A DNA stretch of 64,000 nt from Galbula dea (taxonomy: Eukaryota; Chordata; Aves; Piciformes; Galbulidae). Positions 48,901 to 62,814 of this stretch are shown one piece after another (positions within the stretch are counted from its first letter, which is position 1; the number at the start of each line of letters is the position of its first letter). The notes beneath the pieces were generated by a model. The model was not told where the DNA came from, ran no database searches, and saw only the letters and a list, made by a program, of their open reading frames with translations. The stretch lies in assembly GCA_013399015.1 (NCBI GenBank), contig VWZX01006715.1:726798-790797 (forward strand), written 5' to 3'. A program made the position numbers and the translations under genes.

Positions 48901-51900
48901 TTTCCAAGCCTGTGAAGTAGAAAGTCCCACAGGGATCAGGGACACCTCCCCAGATGTCTTCCTCAGGGATATGAGGGGTCACTGGTCAAATAGTAAGAGA
49001 CTGGTAGCACTTTGTTTGCAAGTAGTGCTCCCTACTCCACTGCCTTCTGGACCAAGCTGGCAAGTCCTGTAGTGTGAGAAAGAATTAATTGCAAAAATCT
49101 AGTCACCCTATAGCTCTTTACTGAGAAAACAGATTTTGTGGTTAAAACAAGCTTTATAAATAAGTCAAGGAAATCAAGAAATATGTCAGTACCTTGAAGT
49201 AGGCTCCCAGATGGTAGTGAAGTGGACAGTGGTACACTAGAAAGGTTTAATACTGTTCCCAACAGCTTGCAAGACTTTGTGCAAGCTTGTAGAAAGAGCA
49301 CTGACTGGAAAATGATAAAACTGTCTTAATAACATCCCTCTCCCCAGTACAGACCTGGAATAACAGAAGTGTGTTCTGAAGACAATAACCTATTTTGTTT
49401 ACCTTTAAAAAAATGGCTTTTTAAAGAGTGAACAAATCCTGCACTGGGGAAGAAAACTGAGAAGTTACTGTTTCTGTAGAAAGTTTAACTTATGTTCAGT
49501 TTGAAATTGAAATGTTGAGTAAATATACAATTCAAACATACTGTTACCAGGCTCCAGCTCAGAGGCAGTGCAGCAGAAAGTGTTTATAATCTAATTAATA
49601 AATAATTAGGAATCACAACACAAGACAGTTAGAGGGAAGTGGTCAATGAGAATAGATAACATTTCAGTGTTTGCAGTGAACCTCTGACAGCAAGGCAAAG
49701 GCTAGGAAGCCATGGGGGGATTCCTCTTTCCTGCAAACCCATTTGTGGCCAAATTTGTTCCAATCTGCTATGGTGGGGGTTTTTTTGTGTGCTCTTTAAA
49801 ATAAAGTCTGCATAATGCTAACAAACCACAGAACTTAGAAGCTCATTAATGGTGTAAATCAGGAAGGCAGCCAGAAGGAATCAAAAGCTGGTTTTAAAAC
49901 CAATAAGGAATTTGTTGTGCATTGACCTGCCTGTGCAAAAGCTGCTGTTAGAAGAGTTTGTGTTGTTTGCCCACCCAGAAGGTGCAGAGGGACCTGTGTC
50001 CCAGCCTTGCTCTGACTCCATCCGTCTCTTTGGCACTGTATCCCCATTTCAGCTTCCCTGCATGTCTGCCTTCCTCACCATGCTTTTCTCAGCCAGACTC
50101 CCCTACCCCATCTCCTTTTGTTCTCATCTCATTAGGTTACCTAATAATGCTCTTTTTCTTCATTCAGAAATCAAGAATTAGAATAATAAACTTGTTGCTA
50201 TCACAGTGTCTGTTTCAGGCTCCCTTCCAGCCAAAGACTGTATCAGCTCTTTAGATGATAGGCTGTAGGTCCTCCTGACCTACTTTTCTTTAACTACTTA
50301 TTTAATAAACTATTTTTAAAATTCCTTTTTCATTTTTTGTTATTTTTATAGGACAAACTCATAGCAGGCCTTTGGGTGTTGAAGCCACAATTTCTGCCCT
50401 CTTTTGTACTGTGTGGGTTACACATTCAGAGCACATAGAAAGTCCATGCTGATGTGAAGTTACTCCAGAACCTCTGCCTTGGATTTTGTAAGCCATTATT
50501 TGAGAATGAAAGCTGTGTGAAGACTTCACAAATATTTATACTTTTAAAAGGGTACAGAACATTTAAAATGATGATTAGTATGTACCAAATTACATGGCTT
50601 CAGCACTATGGAGAAGACTTGACATAGTCTGCATTCATTGAGAGAAAATAAATAACTATTGTAAGAGGTACTAGGAAGAAATCCTTTTTTCCCCCTGGTC
50701 TTTTAATGGAGACATAAGTTAATAATCCCTGTTAAATTGTAAACATATTTAATGAGCTGTTATTGAGAAGTCTTGATAGCTTTTAACTCTATGTTTTCTG
50801 AAAGACTTATAAATCCATTCCACTCTTTGTGAGCCATAGCTTCTCGTGTCCTGAGGAGAAGCCTGAGAAGACAACAGTGACTGCTTGCTCTGTAAAGGTT
50901 TAGAGGGAAAGGCTGAGAAAAGTGTAGTATGATTGTGTTCCCTTGCCACTGCAAGATGCAGATTGCATTTTCAAAGGGGGGCAGATGGGAGGAAGTTTTT
51001 CTAGGTTTCACTAGAATAAGTAATTTAAAAGCTATCACAGATCTGTCTTACTCAAGAATTCATTCTGGTTTTAATGATGCTTATGGGGTAAAGTAATATA
51101 AACAAGAAAACAGGTCAGTTTGGGTGGATTCTTACACAGTTGATCCTGTTGTGAGATGATCCAAGGGGAACTCATTTTCCTGCAGCATAAGTTATGTTTA
51201 TTGTACATTATCCCCACACTGTGTCAGGTACCTCATATATTTTGCTTTATGGGACAAATCAGATAACAGTTTAAGGCTGAGTGCTAGCTGAGTGTGTATA
51301 TTCCTAGCTAGTTAAACTGCTGGTTGTCAATGGGCATCTTTCATGTGAAAGGCAATTTCAAGGGGATGAGATTCTATCTAACAGAAGTACCTCAAGTACA
51401 TTTTTATACACACTCCCAGGCAGTATTTATTTCATAGCTATCTATGCAGAAGATAGATGTGAAAGATACAATTACTGAAAATCCCTCAACCTGCTTGGGT
51501 CATGTGAGTCTTTTTGCCTCAAAGAAAGGTTTCAAATGATCATCCCTTACACAAAAATTATTGACATTCCCCTTTCTTAAAACAAAAAAATAAAAGCAGT
51601 TTTATCTGTTCTTCCATTTCCTGATGCAGAAGGGGATTTCATAGCTTGTGTGCAAATATTTGTTTAGATTTGATAGCCCACAAGCAGTGTGACAATTACC
51701 AATTTTTGCTAAATCAATTCCAGCAAAGAGATAATAGTAGATTGTGGTTACTTTATGGCTTCTAAGTTTAGAATAATTCTTTCCAAATCAGAAATAGAAA
51801 TTGGATATTTTTATAGCTTTTCTGTACATGTTTACTGGGATGTTGAGAAACCAAAAACTGTTATTTAGAGAGTAAAAAGGTTGTCTTATAAAGAGAAAAC

Positions 51901-54323
51901 TGGCTGAAAGAAATAATCTTGAATCCATCTCTATGGTGACATAGAAAATGTGAGATTGTGATGTTATGAGAGTTATGTTGCTTACTCTGTTATACTGATA
52001 TAAAACTATATTGATCATATTAACTTCTGTATTAAATATGGTCTCCCTCTTGGCTCTTGATATTTGTAATATCCTTCTTTTTCTGATTTTCTCTTCTTTA
52101 TATAAAGGGATGAAAATGGAGCAATGTCTAGTGCAGTTCAACTGTCTTGAGACACTTCTCTATGGGTTTTGAGTGCCTTCTAGAATAATAATAATAGTAA
52201 CAAACTTTCAGCCAAATCTGTAAGGTCAAAATCCTTTATAATGACTAACTGCACACTCCTTTCCAGTTTCTCTCTTTTGTACCAAAACTTAACTCATCAA
52301 AGCTCATAGTGTACCTGGAGGTGGCTGGAAATTCTCCCCTACTCAGCCAAATAGTGGAGACAGAGAGAGAGCTATATAGGTTTTGGGGTACTTGATGCAT
52401 ATTGATTTACATAACATTAAACATTTTTAAAAGTTAGGCCTTACTATATTTTCCCAGGGTCCTTTGTAGAGTGAAGAATGCAGCCTGTAGCTTCTGTGGG
52501 GACTGTGTTTATGGTGTCTTTGTGCAATGGAAGAAAAATGGACTGCAGTGAGAGTGCAGCTAGGATGCTCTGGCCTGCAAACTGATTGTCAAAACCAAGG
52601 CACTTTTACAGCTGCCCAGATAGAAAAAAAAACAGACAATGAATTGAAAATGTGACAGTCTCCTTTGATTCCTTGGAAAAAGATCTTAAAGGATAGTAAC
52701 AGAAACAGTATTTTTTTGTCTTGGGCAATATTTTACCACATGTATACCCAATAGTGCAGATATGTCTCCCTCCTAAGCTGATTCTGTAACCCCCTGCTAC
52801 TCTGCATTCTGTAATTGTACTGATCCATAGCATGCTGCCTTTTTGCCAGATGACCTTTGCTTTTCACTGACATTTGCAAAATGTGACTAAATGAAACCAG
52901 ACTAAGTGGATGTTAACAGCAAAATCTTTTTGCTGCCCTTCTTTCTGTGAAAAGAATCTGTCCTCTGAAACTGCAGTGTGAGGAAAAAGGTGAAAATTCA
53001 GGTATTTGCTATTTCTACACTACCTCCAAATGCAGTTGAAGGCATAGGCCACTTATTTTTACCTGATTTCCCCAAATCTATGCAAGAGAAGCCCAGCTGG
53101 TACAAATCCTTACCACATGCCTTTCATAGCCACCTTTAGCTGAAGAACATTTGTTCTGTGTTAACTGAGAACAAACTCTTTGAAATCACTCTGGAGTCTC
53201 TCAGAAGTATGAGATGAAAGTTTATCAACTCTTCTGAAGGTCAACAATGAACTTCCATGCTTCCCTACCACCAGATGTGTGTTCTGATAGGTTGTGGTAC
53301 AACAGGTCTCACTGCAGTGCCCCAGCTTTTTGGATGGAGAGGACATTTCCTTGCTGGTTAAAGAAACCTTGGCAGCAAAAGCTGCTCAACAACCTATTTA
53401 TTAGTATCTGTACTCCTCCCCTGCTGTTATATTAATATAATGAATTGTTCACAGGTGCCTCAAATGAGGTTTAGATGATCACTGGGAGCTTTGTTACTCA
53501 AACAAGCCAAATTGAAGGGAGCAGATGCAACAATCCCCTAGCAAAAGTACAGCGGATGACTTAATGAAGGTCATTTTGCACATTTTGGCCTTGGTGACCC
53601 CAAGAACAATCAGACTGTCATTATTTTACTGTTTGCAGACAGAAAGGTGATTGCTTCTTGCCCACTTGCCTTGATTTTATTTTTTTAGTAGTCTTTATTA
53701 TATCATTGGGAGATCTTAATTGCATTTAATCCTACTCCCTTTTAACTACAATGAGATGGTTCCCATATGATCGTTGTTAAACCATGCTCTAAGCAGTGTT
53801 TGAGATTCAGTGCTCTTTTGTGTGGTGATGTTTAAATCACAATGAATATTCAAACACTAGGCCAGGTGGACATTCTCAGCTAAATATGCAGACCAAGTAG
53901 AAGAGAGAAGTTAGAGGTCATGCCAGATGCATGGTCTGAATGCTTCCTACAGCTAATATTTGTACTAGCCAAAGTGGTTTTCTTCTCTTTCCTTATTTTG
54001 TAGCAAATAGAATAACAAACTGGCATTGGTCCAGAAAGGTCTCTGTATGCAATTAGCTTTGTAAATGTTGATTTACTGGTCTACAAGGTCTCTTCAAAGG
54101 CCATACATGATGTGAAAGAGCTGCAGTCCCTGGAAGATGAGGTCTGTGTTGTAGAAGCTTTGTTCTGAAGTAAAAATGTCAGCCTAGCTGTTGACAGAGA
54201 CCTGGGTCCTTCCCTCTGGCTTTGCCAGATTTCACTGGGATTTTGGGTGAAAGCTCATTTATGCCCTATGCCTCCTTTCCTTATTATGGAAACAGGGATG
54301 AGGATGTTTTCTTTTTAGCTGTG
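42971..54323. other. Long non-coding stretch, no gene seen
   Basis: No supported gene, RNA gene or recognised transposon in these 11 kb. Simple sequence only: a (TTTG)n run at 44739-44757, a G-run at 44730-44737 and several short A or T runs. The longest open frames are 117-128 codons (minus strand, 44447-44833, 48611-48982 and 51788-52141) and lack domains or coding bias. From 51400 to 52450 it is markedly A+T rich. Confidence 0.5.
44739..44757 (+). repeat. (TTTG)n microsatellite
   Basis: A short tetranucleotide run of tttg units directly follows a G-run. It is simple sequence only. Confidence 0.8.
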
Positions 54324-54369
54324 TTTAGTTTATGTATTTATATATATATTTTTTTAGTTTATGTATTTA
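54324..54369 (+). repeat. 17-bp direct repeat around a (TA)n core
   Basis: The motif tttagtttatgtattta occurs exactly at 54324-54340 and again at 54353-54369, with a TATATATATTTT-type spacer between. It may come from slippage or local duplication in AT-rich DNA. Confidence 0.8.
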
Positions 54370-57300
54370 GATAAGGCTTTTTCTCTTGCTTTCTCTCTCA
54401 CATCCTAAAGGGATTCTGGTATCAGCTGAAGCTTCTAGGGGCTATAATAACAGCAATAAATGTGAAGGGCACTGTACCCAAAAAGCCACTTAATGCCCCC
54501 CTCCCTCCAAGTGGGAAAGAGGCTCTTTTCCTTCCCTTTTTTCCCAGTTGTTTAAAGAGAATGCACTAAGGTCAGAATGTCCATCAAAGGCCTGTGTTTG
54601 CATCACTTGACTATCCACTTGGCAAGCTCTCTAACGTGCATCCTTTGATAGTTCAGTGACAGATATCACCAAGGAAAAAGGACAGCATTTTAACCTTGAG
54701 TACACATTGCAGGAGAAAATTACAGGGGGACAGAAAAACCATGTACAACTCCTGTGCAATGAGCCGAAGAAAAGGGTCTTCACTGGGCTTTTCATCTAGA
54801 GGGGCCTTTGGAAGGAGCTGCCAAACCCTCTTGTTTTGTGAGAGGGGGTTTACAGGGCATTCATACTTGCTGCAAGTGGGCAGTGGTGGGATTGCCAACA
54901 GGATACCATTCCTGCCAGCAAATATTACCAATGAGAGTGAAATTATAGTGTAAATATGGGCACAATACTTTTTATTCTTCCCAGAAGAGACACCTGTCCT
55001 TTCTCCAGTGATATATGTCCTTCTTTGCTCCAACAGGGCATAGTGCAGTCAAGATTAGATCTAACCTCACTCTTGGGTGGGTGTTAGTGTGAAGGATGTG
55101 TATTTGGATGGTTTTCTGGCTTGTGCCTTGCTAGACTTTGTTTATAGAAGTTTACACTGGACTCCTGGGGTAGGTGTCTCTTTCATGCTTACTGGGCTTT
55201 ATGGCAGAGTCCACAGAGTGGAGCACAGAGCTAATTGTTGAATTCAACCATGAAAACTGCTATTATTTGGTTTCCCTGTGACATCTGTGATATCCTGTTG
55301 TGCATGTGATGAAAGGTGGATTTTGTTTCATATTGAAATCTGTTGGTGAGCTTGAATAGTATCTAAAAGAGTTGATGGCTCATCAAAACACATATGAAAT
55401 CCACGCTTCCTGAGCTCAATGCAAAATCATCTTCTGAAGGTGTAGCAAATTAGTGTTCCATAGAGAGAGGGATTCAGCTTGCAGACTAGTTAGAGGCAAA
55501 TCAGGAATAGGTGTGTCAGGCAGACTGCAGAACCCCCTGTGGGTTAGAAAAGGAAGATGTTAATAGAATAGGAAGAGGGGGAAGTTGGATTTATGGCTAC
55601 CTGGATACAAAGGTTAGCAACTTCTAGTTTCATTTACTGCTGTTGTTTAATCTCAGCAGATTTTCCCATGAACTCTGCTTTCTCCAACCCATGTCATGCA
55701 GGTGTCTACAGGGGGGTTTACATGCCAAGCACAAATAGAGACAGTAATATGCAGGACTGGAGCACACAGATCTGAAGTTAACATAAGGGCATGAGGCTGA
55801 GGAAGCTGCACACGTTCATTTTCTCATCCAGTATGTGCCCTTGCATATGTGCTCTTGGTTGCACTCCATCACTGTGAGTTTGACAGTGCTCTCTCTTCCT
55901 CATCAACAGGCCAGATGGATCTAGCCTTGCTGCCCACCCACTTCTGAGCTGTATTATTCGTTGACATTTGTCAGACCCAAGCACTTATATTTCAACAGAA
56001 GGTAACTGTTCAGCTGAATGCTGTAGGTCTTTTGTAATCCATTATCTATCTAATCAAGTTTGTGTTCTGTTCCTTGCTAAAGACCATGTCTGTGATGTAT
56101 TGAAAGCCCAGAGTGAATTTGCTTGTGTGGTCCAAGGCCTTTTTAAACAGCATGGATTTGTCAGCTTTGAAAGCTAACAAACATCTTGATGTTCTAAAGT
56201 ATTTTGATATTGAGGAAACAAACTTCATTGTAAAAGGAGATACATTTAAGCAGATGTTGATGAGAAATGAAGGAATCAGAAAGGAATGGGTTATTCAGCT
56301 GAACAATAACTTGGGATTTCTTTTTATCCTGTACATAACCTGGATTCCATGTAACTTCTTTGGATCCTGGTGCTGCTGTTTTTGGCAGTTTTGCTAGAGG
56401 TTGGCATACAAATTCAGTCTTTGATACACAATATATGTGAAGTCTTCCAAAAGTTGCAGTAGTGTGTGTTTAGCCTCTAAAACTGGAACTTGGCCATCAT
56501 AGTGGGTTGAAGGGAAGCCATTGTATTCCCTGATTCTCTGAGTGTTATCCTGATTTGGAGAAACACCACTTTAGTCAGAGAAACCACCTATCTGAAAAGC
56601 TGTCATCTCTTCTATGTGTATTCTGATAGTCTCAAACTGAGCCTTAAGCATAGGATAACCATCAGTCTTTTAAAAATCCCAATTGTTAACAACCTTTGAC
56701 ATTATCCTGGGTTTATGGGAGTGGGTGAGGACTCCAAAACTGGGTTGTATAGGTTCTGTCATAATTTCCTTTTTCAATATGAATAAAAAAGCCAGGAATA
56801 AAAAGTGACATAGACATTTAGGAACCTAAACTGTACCATTAAGCAGTTTTCTAATATAAATAAATGATATGCCTCTGAGATGTTTTGTTAAACCTCTGTG
56901 TTTTGTCTCAGGCTAATGTTATAATCTCTTTGGAGTGAAGGATTGTCTTTTTAAATAAACAGTCAAACCCCTTTAGAAATGAAGCCCTGTTCTAGTTGAC
57001 ACCTATAAATTTATTACAAAATACAAGTAATTCAAATGTCTTTCATTTAAATTGTTATTTGAAGATTTATATTATTGCACTGAGTTGCTGTGGTGGCACT
57101 TGCAATTTACATTTCTGCCTGGAAAGCTGAAAGAGAGGAAAAAACCAGAATGCTCAATGTCAGAAAGTAATGATTTGTCAAGCTTTGAAATGTACTACAG
57201 AAATAACAACTTAGCCAGATGTATTTGAATGAACTTTGACATGGCACCCAGGGCTGAGGTTTCCAGACCTGTACAAACCTTCCCTCTGCAGAGCACATGG

Positions 57301-59647
57301 GGATTGGGAGCTTCAAGGTCCAGCCTCCTTGCTGGACAAAGAGAGAATTGACATCCCAGGAGCTAGTTCTACTTCTATGTTAACTTCATGGTATGTTGTA
57401 GGGGTCCTAGAAGTGTAGAAATCTTGTATTTGAACTGCAGGTGTTTTTCCTGGCAGTTGTTTAGTGTTGAGCAACATATGTGGAAGTCTTGAGTTCATAA
57501 GCAAGTGAGGCAGCCTCACATAATTCCTCAGTCCTTGGCTGCAACATAGTCCAGGGCCTGAAGAGTGGATGAGCATTGGGGATGGTCCCATCAGTGTCAG
57601 TTCCAGTTCCATCACAAAGGAGCAGTGGCAAAACAATCAGTAATCAGCAGCTGTTAAAGAAAGATTAATATCTGGGTTTGGAAATGCTGATGTTGGACCT
57701 GAAATGGTGAAAGGAAACATCTATGTTTGGTACAGTCTAGCATGAGCTGGACTGAGAGGCTGAACACTCAGAAACATAATGAGGAGGTAAAAAGAAAGGT
57801 CAGGAATGTAGACAGTAAAGGAAGAGAAATGTACAGGTTCCTATTTAAACAATAGATTTTAAAGATGTATTCTTATTAAAAGGAAAATGATTTTAATATT
57901 CTTTCATAGTTCAGGTTAGTTTTACATAGCAGTGGGCTCCACTGTCTTGAAAGTGGGCTAAGGGAGTTTCAAAAGGAAGTGTTAAGACTCTTTTCTAGTG
58001 CCTAACAGAAATAACACATTAAATCTTACTTGAAAATGCCTTGTTCAGCTAGTGCTCATACTACCATGCTGAGGGCATTTTTCAAGATGAGTCTGAGGTT
58101 AAGAAAAACACCTACTGAATAACTAGTGCCACTTACTTCAGCACTTGAGTTTTCCTCAGAGGTCTTCCATCCAATTACTGACCAGATCCAGTGATATTTA
58201 ACTAATCAGATCTGACAAGAGCTGAACTCCAGGTAGAATGACTGCTTAAACATTTATTTGTGTCAATGACACGTTTAAAACTCTCTGCTCTGTCTAAATA
58301 TTTAAAGGAAAATATAAAGAGGAAAATGTAATGTGACATAGAAGGAAATGAAAAACAACCTTAGTTGTTGAGGATATTCACTACACACAATTGCTGTCTT
58401 CTGAATACCTGTTATTTTGGCAGAAATTGAGGGGAATGCAGTCCTAAATATCATGTTTGTCTGTCTCTTTTTAACACAAATGATTTTTGACAATGGCAAG
58501 TGCATCTTTTGCTGTCAAAATCACAGAATATGACTACAGCCAAGATCTTCTAGGCACCTCAGAGTCTGAAGTTTTTGGTTGTAAAGCTAACATTCAGAAA
58601 TGAAGAAATAATGAACATAAATACATCCTTAGTAAAAAGAAGTCACAGTATTGTCCAAATCAGAGACTGTAAATTGTGTTGGCTGCTTGTTGAAGTAGAC
58701 TTCATCTTAAGAACAAGATGCAATAAGTTTTCATCTTGGAGAAGCAGAGTCTAAAAGAAAATTTCCAAGCTCTCTTTTACTTTCTAATTGAGAATAAAGT
58801 CAAATTTCAACTTTTTCTATAAAGCAGATCTGTGTTTTCCATGGGTAGATAAGGTTTTTCTACAGCAAATACACATCTTCCATAGTAAATAGCCTTTGCT
58901 GTCAGTTTATGTGTATTGAAAGTAGTTTGAGCACTTTCTGGAATAATGCAGGACACATGGGCTTTCAGTATTTAAGGGTTGCTGAACATTTTCTTCATCT
59001 GTGAACTTCTCCTAGAAAGGAGCTTATTAAATTTAGAGATTTCTCTGTGTGGATCATCAGTGATGTCTGGGGGAGGAGGGAGATGAGAGAACAATGGAAC
59101 TCTGAATGTGTGCAACACCTTCTGTGTTGGAACCTGACACTTCTGTTTGCAAAAGCAAAGCCACTCTAAATTAGCTTGCAGTTAATTGGCTGTGAAGGGA
59201 AATGCACCTTGCCAAAAAAGGATTTGAAATATGAAGCTGCTTGAATTTGTGAAGGAGTTGATTGCTGTACTTGAAGAATCACAGACTCTTTCATGGGCAT
59301 CTGGAAAATAATGCGGTTCATAATCTCTAGTGCTTTCACAAAGTCTGGTATTTGGCAAGAGGGGCACCAACTTGCTGCCATCTACTTGAAGATTGATTTT
59401 AGAGGGGCAGCCATAGAATGTATGTTGGTGGTGTTCATTTGCAGTTGAGGAAAGAGATTTCTTTAGAGTTAGTTCAGGAAAGTTTTATGTATGGGATGGA
59501 GGATAAGAAGAGCCAGCAAACACAGTAAGATCCTTGTTCTGTTTTTCCCTCCTGGGACTGCATGTGGATGGTTAGTGTCTGTGTGGTGTTATATGTCCTT
59601 GCATGTCTCAGTGGTCTTTCCAAATATTAGTGGAGAAAGACTCATAG
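54370..59647. other. Non-coding stretch, no gene seen
   Basis: No supported gene. A minus-strand frame of 126 codons (54653-55033) and overlapping plus/minus frames at about 56046-56397 were inspected; none has a recognisable domain. No CR1 tail was seen. Several sections (56760-57080, 57840-57900) are A+T rich. Confidence 0.5.
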
Positions 59648-59777
59648 CAGGTCTGTGAAATAGGTGTGGTAGAGAAGAACTCATCCAAGGTCACACAACC
59701 AGTTAGTGACAGAGCTGGGATTTGAACCAAGCTCCTGAATCCTTTTTCCATGTCTTAACTACGAGATCATGCCATCT
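59648..59777 (-). mobile_element. MIR-type SINE relic, well preserved
   Basis: On the plus strand the sequence runs ctcatccaaggtcacacaac, then cagttagtgacagagctggg, atttgaaccaagctcctga, and later ttaactacgagatcatgcca. This follows the reverse complement of MIR almost block for block: 'cccaaggtcacacagc', 'agtggcagagc', 'gggattcgaaccc', 'taaccactagaccatgct'. The element is therefore on the minus strand, with its tRNA-derived head towards 59777. The ttcaaatcc-like segment corresponds to the tRNA B box. MIR copies in birds are rare and very old, so this degree of preservation is notable. Similarity is judged by eye. Confidence 0.75.
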
Positions 59778-62700
59778 TTGATGAGATGCATCAAAGGAAG
59801 AATTCCTTCTGTGACTAGGCTGGAATATAGTAGAAGCATACAAAGGTGCCTCTTCAGAAACCAGTGATGAGACTCTGAAACTTTCAAGACTGAATTACAT
59901 TTCCAGTAATGTTTCAATAGATATCTGGGACTTTTTCAGATAACACATGTTTCAGCAGATTGCACCATCACCTCTTCCTCCTGTGCCACAGCCAGAAGAT
60001 AGAGGGGCTTCTCATTTGCCATGAAGGATCCCCACAATTTTTCTACATAGAACCTTTTGACAGGCAGGAGTAGTGCTCAGCAACATATTCTGTTCAGTCA
60101 TCTATCAGCTGAGTAGGTATAAGTAGGCAAGAAAATATCCACAATAGACCTTTAGTGTAATGAAAGCCCTGAGTTTCTTCCCATTTGAGAAAACAGAAGA
60201 TGAATACCAAGTGATGATTAATTCTTCTGGATGGCTAAGGAGCTAACTGTGTGGCCACAATGGTAAGAGATGGGCTACCATAGTTACTGATAATGCAGCA
60301 GATATTATTTTCAGTCTAATTCAGTGCCTAATTGCCTTAGAGGAACTTATTAAATTGGAACCACTATTGTGTGAGGAACTATTCACACAGAGTATCTCCA
60401 GAGTGATCAAGATGGTCCTGCTGTGGGCTACAATATAGATCAGTAAATGTGAAGAGTGGTTTTGTGAGGAAGCTGGCATTTTGAGGGCTCAATTGGCAAG
60501 GGATGGTCTGGACATTGTTCTGTATTTTAGTAGGATGTTAAAAGCAGAAATAATGGCTGATTCTCTCTTCAAATATTTGAATACAGACTCCAAAAATCAC
60601 ACTTGAATTAAGTGTAACAAGTATCTCTCACTTCTAGGTTCTTTGTAAGCACCACCTCAAGCTCCTTCTCAAACCTCTCAAAGTTTCTGTTCCATTGTTT
60701 GATAACCCTTTATAATCACCACAGCTTGGGACATATGAATTAGTTTAATGACAATAAGACCTATATTCCATCTCAGAGAACATCCCACTCTCATCACTAC
60801 TAATGGATGTTACATATCTGCACTGACAATAACCTCAGTTAAAAAAACCTAGGTTTTATGGCCTAGTGGTTTACCAGTTATGCAACATGATTCTAGTTTT
60901 ACAGTGTAGATACTGTCTTGGCATTTCACATGAGAAACACACAGGCTTGCAGCTGGACAAAGCCTAGTGCATTAAATAAAATAAAACTTTTTTCTCCTTG
61001 ACCGAGAGAATGCTAAAAATCTGCATCACCAGTGCAAAGATTTTTAGGAAGGGAAGCTCTGGAGATCCATCTGTCACTAAATGGTCCTCATTTGGGTCTG
61101 CTCTGAAAGGAAACCAGCTCTATTCTTAGCTTGTTTGCCTAATCAGGGCTAGCTGATGCTGATTAACTTGCCTATGAGGTGAAAGAGGGGAAGTTTTTTG
61201 AGTACCATTTTCTTAGGGAGCCAGAAAAATGGACTGTTGAATGACCAGTGAATTCACTTTCAGTAATTATCCTGCAAATTATTTCTTATTTCCAGGCAAA
61301 CATTTTTGCTCTGTGGGGTGCTTCTTACAGCAGTTATAATGTTAAATTATAAATGCAGTTCTTGTAAACTGGGTACTATAGCAAATTACTTAAAATCCAG
61401 GTGTGTAGGTATCAGTAGTGGATATTTTAATGTTATTTTGAGGCAGTTCTTTAAACAGTGCTCTTGGAATTCATTTCTATCTCAACTAATGTGTACCAGA
61501 AAAGTTAAATATCTTATGACCATTGTCCTGCTAGCTCAAATCTAATCAAGAATTAAGATGATACTACTTTCCCTTCAGCTGTTTTAGCAAGTACTAAGGG
61601 ACTGAGTGCTGCAGAGGTAACTATTCAAGGCAATGGGAAAAACAGTTGAGAGAACTACTTTTTTTGGTTCCTATCTTCAGCTTCTTCAGCTGGTCAGTGG
61701 TTAGGGGAAATGACATCTTTGTCCTACAGTTCTTAATGCAGAACTCAGAAGGGTTTATCACTTAACCTGTGATCAGATCAGTAGAATGGAGAACATAGGA
61801 ATGTTGAGTTTCAATAAGTTGTACAGAGGAAGGCTATGCCAATCATCACACCAAATTCCTTACTCCTTTGCCTCTTGGTCATGTTTTTCACTGGAGAGGA
61901 GGAGCTCTGACCATATGTATGTCCTCATGTGAGCATTTGTGTTACAAAGTTACAGCCTAAAAAGTATTTTACATTGAAACAGAGCAGATTGCTTATGGCA
62001 ACTCCTGCATAATGAAGGAACACAATGAAGAACTGCAGTTCATATTGCTCTTCAGGTCTGGTCTATTTCCATAGTTGTTTTTTTTTTAAGTAGAAAATTG
62101 CATAGTATAATTACAAGTTCATTTGCATTCATATTACAAGCTCTGAGCTAGTACAGTCTTTTATATTTAAAAAATATCATTAGCAAGTGTGACTTGCATC
62201 CATAAATTTCAGAAATGGGAATGAAGTTTACACAAAGTTCTTTCTCTCCTTAGTCAACAGCTCTCAACCTTCCTATAAACCACAGGACCTCAGGGAGAAC
62301 AGCAACATTTGATAGTGTCAGGCAAGGCAAGGGTGGCCACAAAAAACATCCTTTTTGAGAACTGAGGGTCACCAGCATTTTATTGGACTTAATACTTACA
62401 GACAAGCACAGCCACATGTCACCTAGAGGATGCTGTCTGTCATTTCCTAATGGAAAGGTGACTTTTGTTACTTCTTATGTTCTTAAGTTCTTTGTCTTCC
62501 TGAGACAGCGAAATTCTCACCAATAGGAAATATTGCTGCAATTAAGTTTACTACTAAGACTTAATTTTTTTAATCCACATTAGAATAAGTGGGTTGAATT
62601 GATAATCCTGCCTTTCATTCCTGTAATAAATGGAACTGAAGAAAGTAGTTCTACAGTAAAAGTCTCCATTCCATCAACTCCTTCTATAAACGTGGTATGG

Positions 62701-62814
62701 CTTTTAAAGTGCATTTTTGTTACATCGTAAAGGTTATTAGCTGACTTTATCTTTTACACTTAATACCTAATGTGCTATGGAAAGAATAATTGAGGAAGAT
62801 GAAACTGAAAATAT
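59778..62814. other. Non-coding stretch, no gene seen
   Basis: No gene or recognised repeat. A gcctagtggttta phrase at about 60861 recalls the head of MIR-like elements, but nothing around it supports a copy. Short T and A runs occur at 62077-62088 and 60840. Confidence 0.5.

Noticed and set aside
54653..55033. Minus-strand 126-codon frame
   Set aside because: No recognisable family, no coding bias and no CpG or splice context.
56046..56397. Overlapping plus- and minus-strand frames that look somewhat protein-like (possible retrocopy)
   Set aside because: Neither translation could be tied to a known protein; no poly(A) tail or frame remnants on either side. A BLASTX search would decide.
60841..60890. 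gcctagtggttta phrase resembling a MIR head
   Set aside because: Too short, and the expected continuation is absent.
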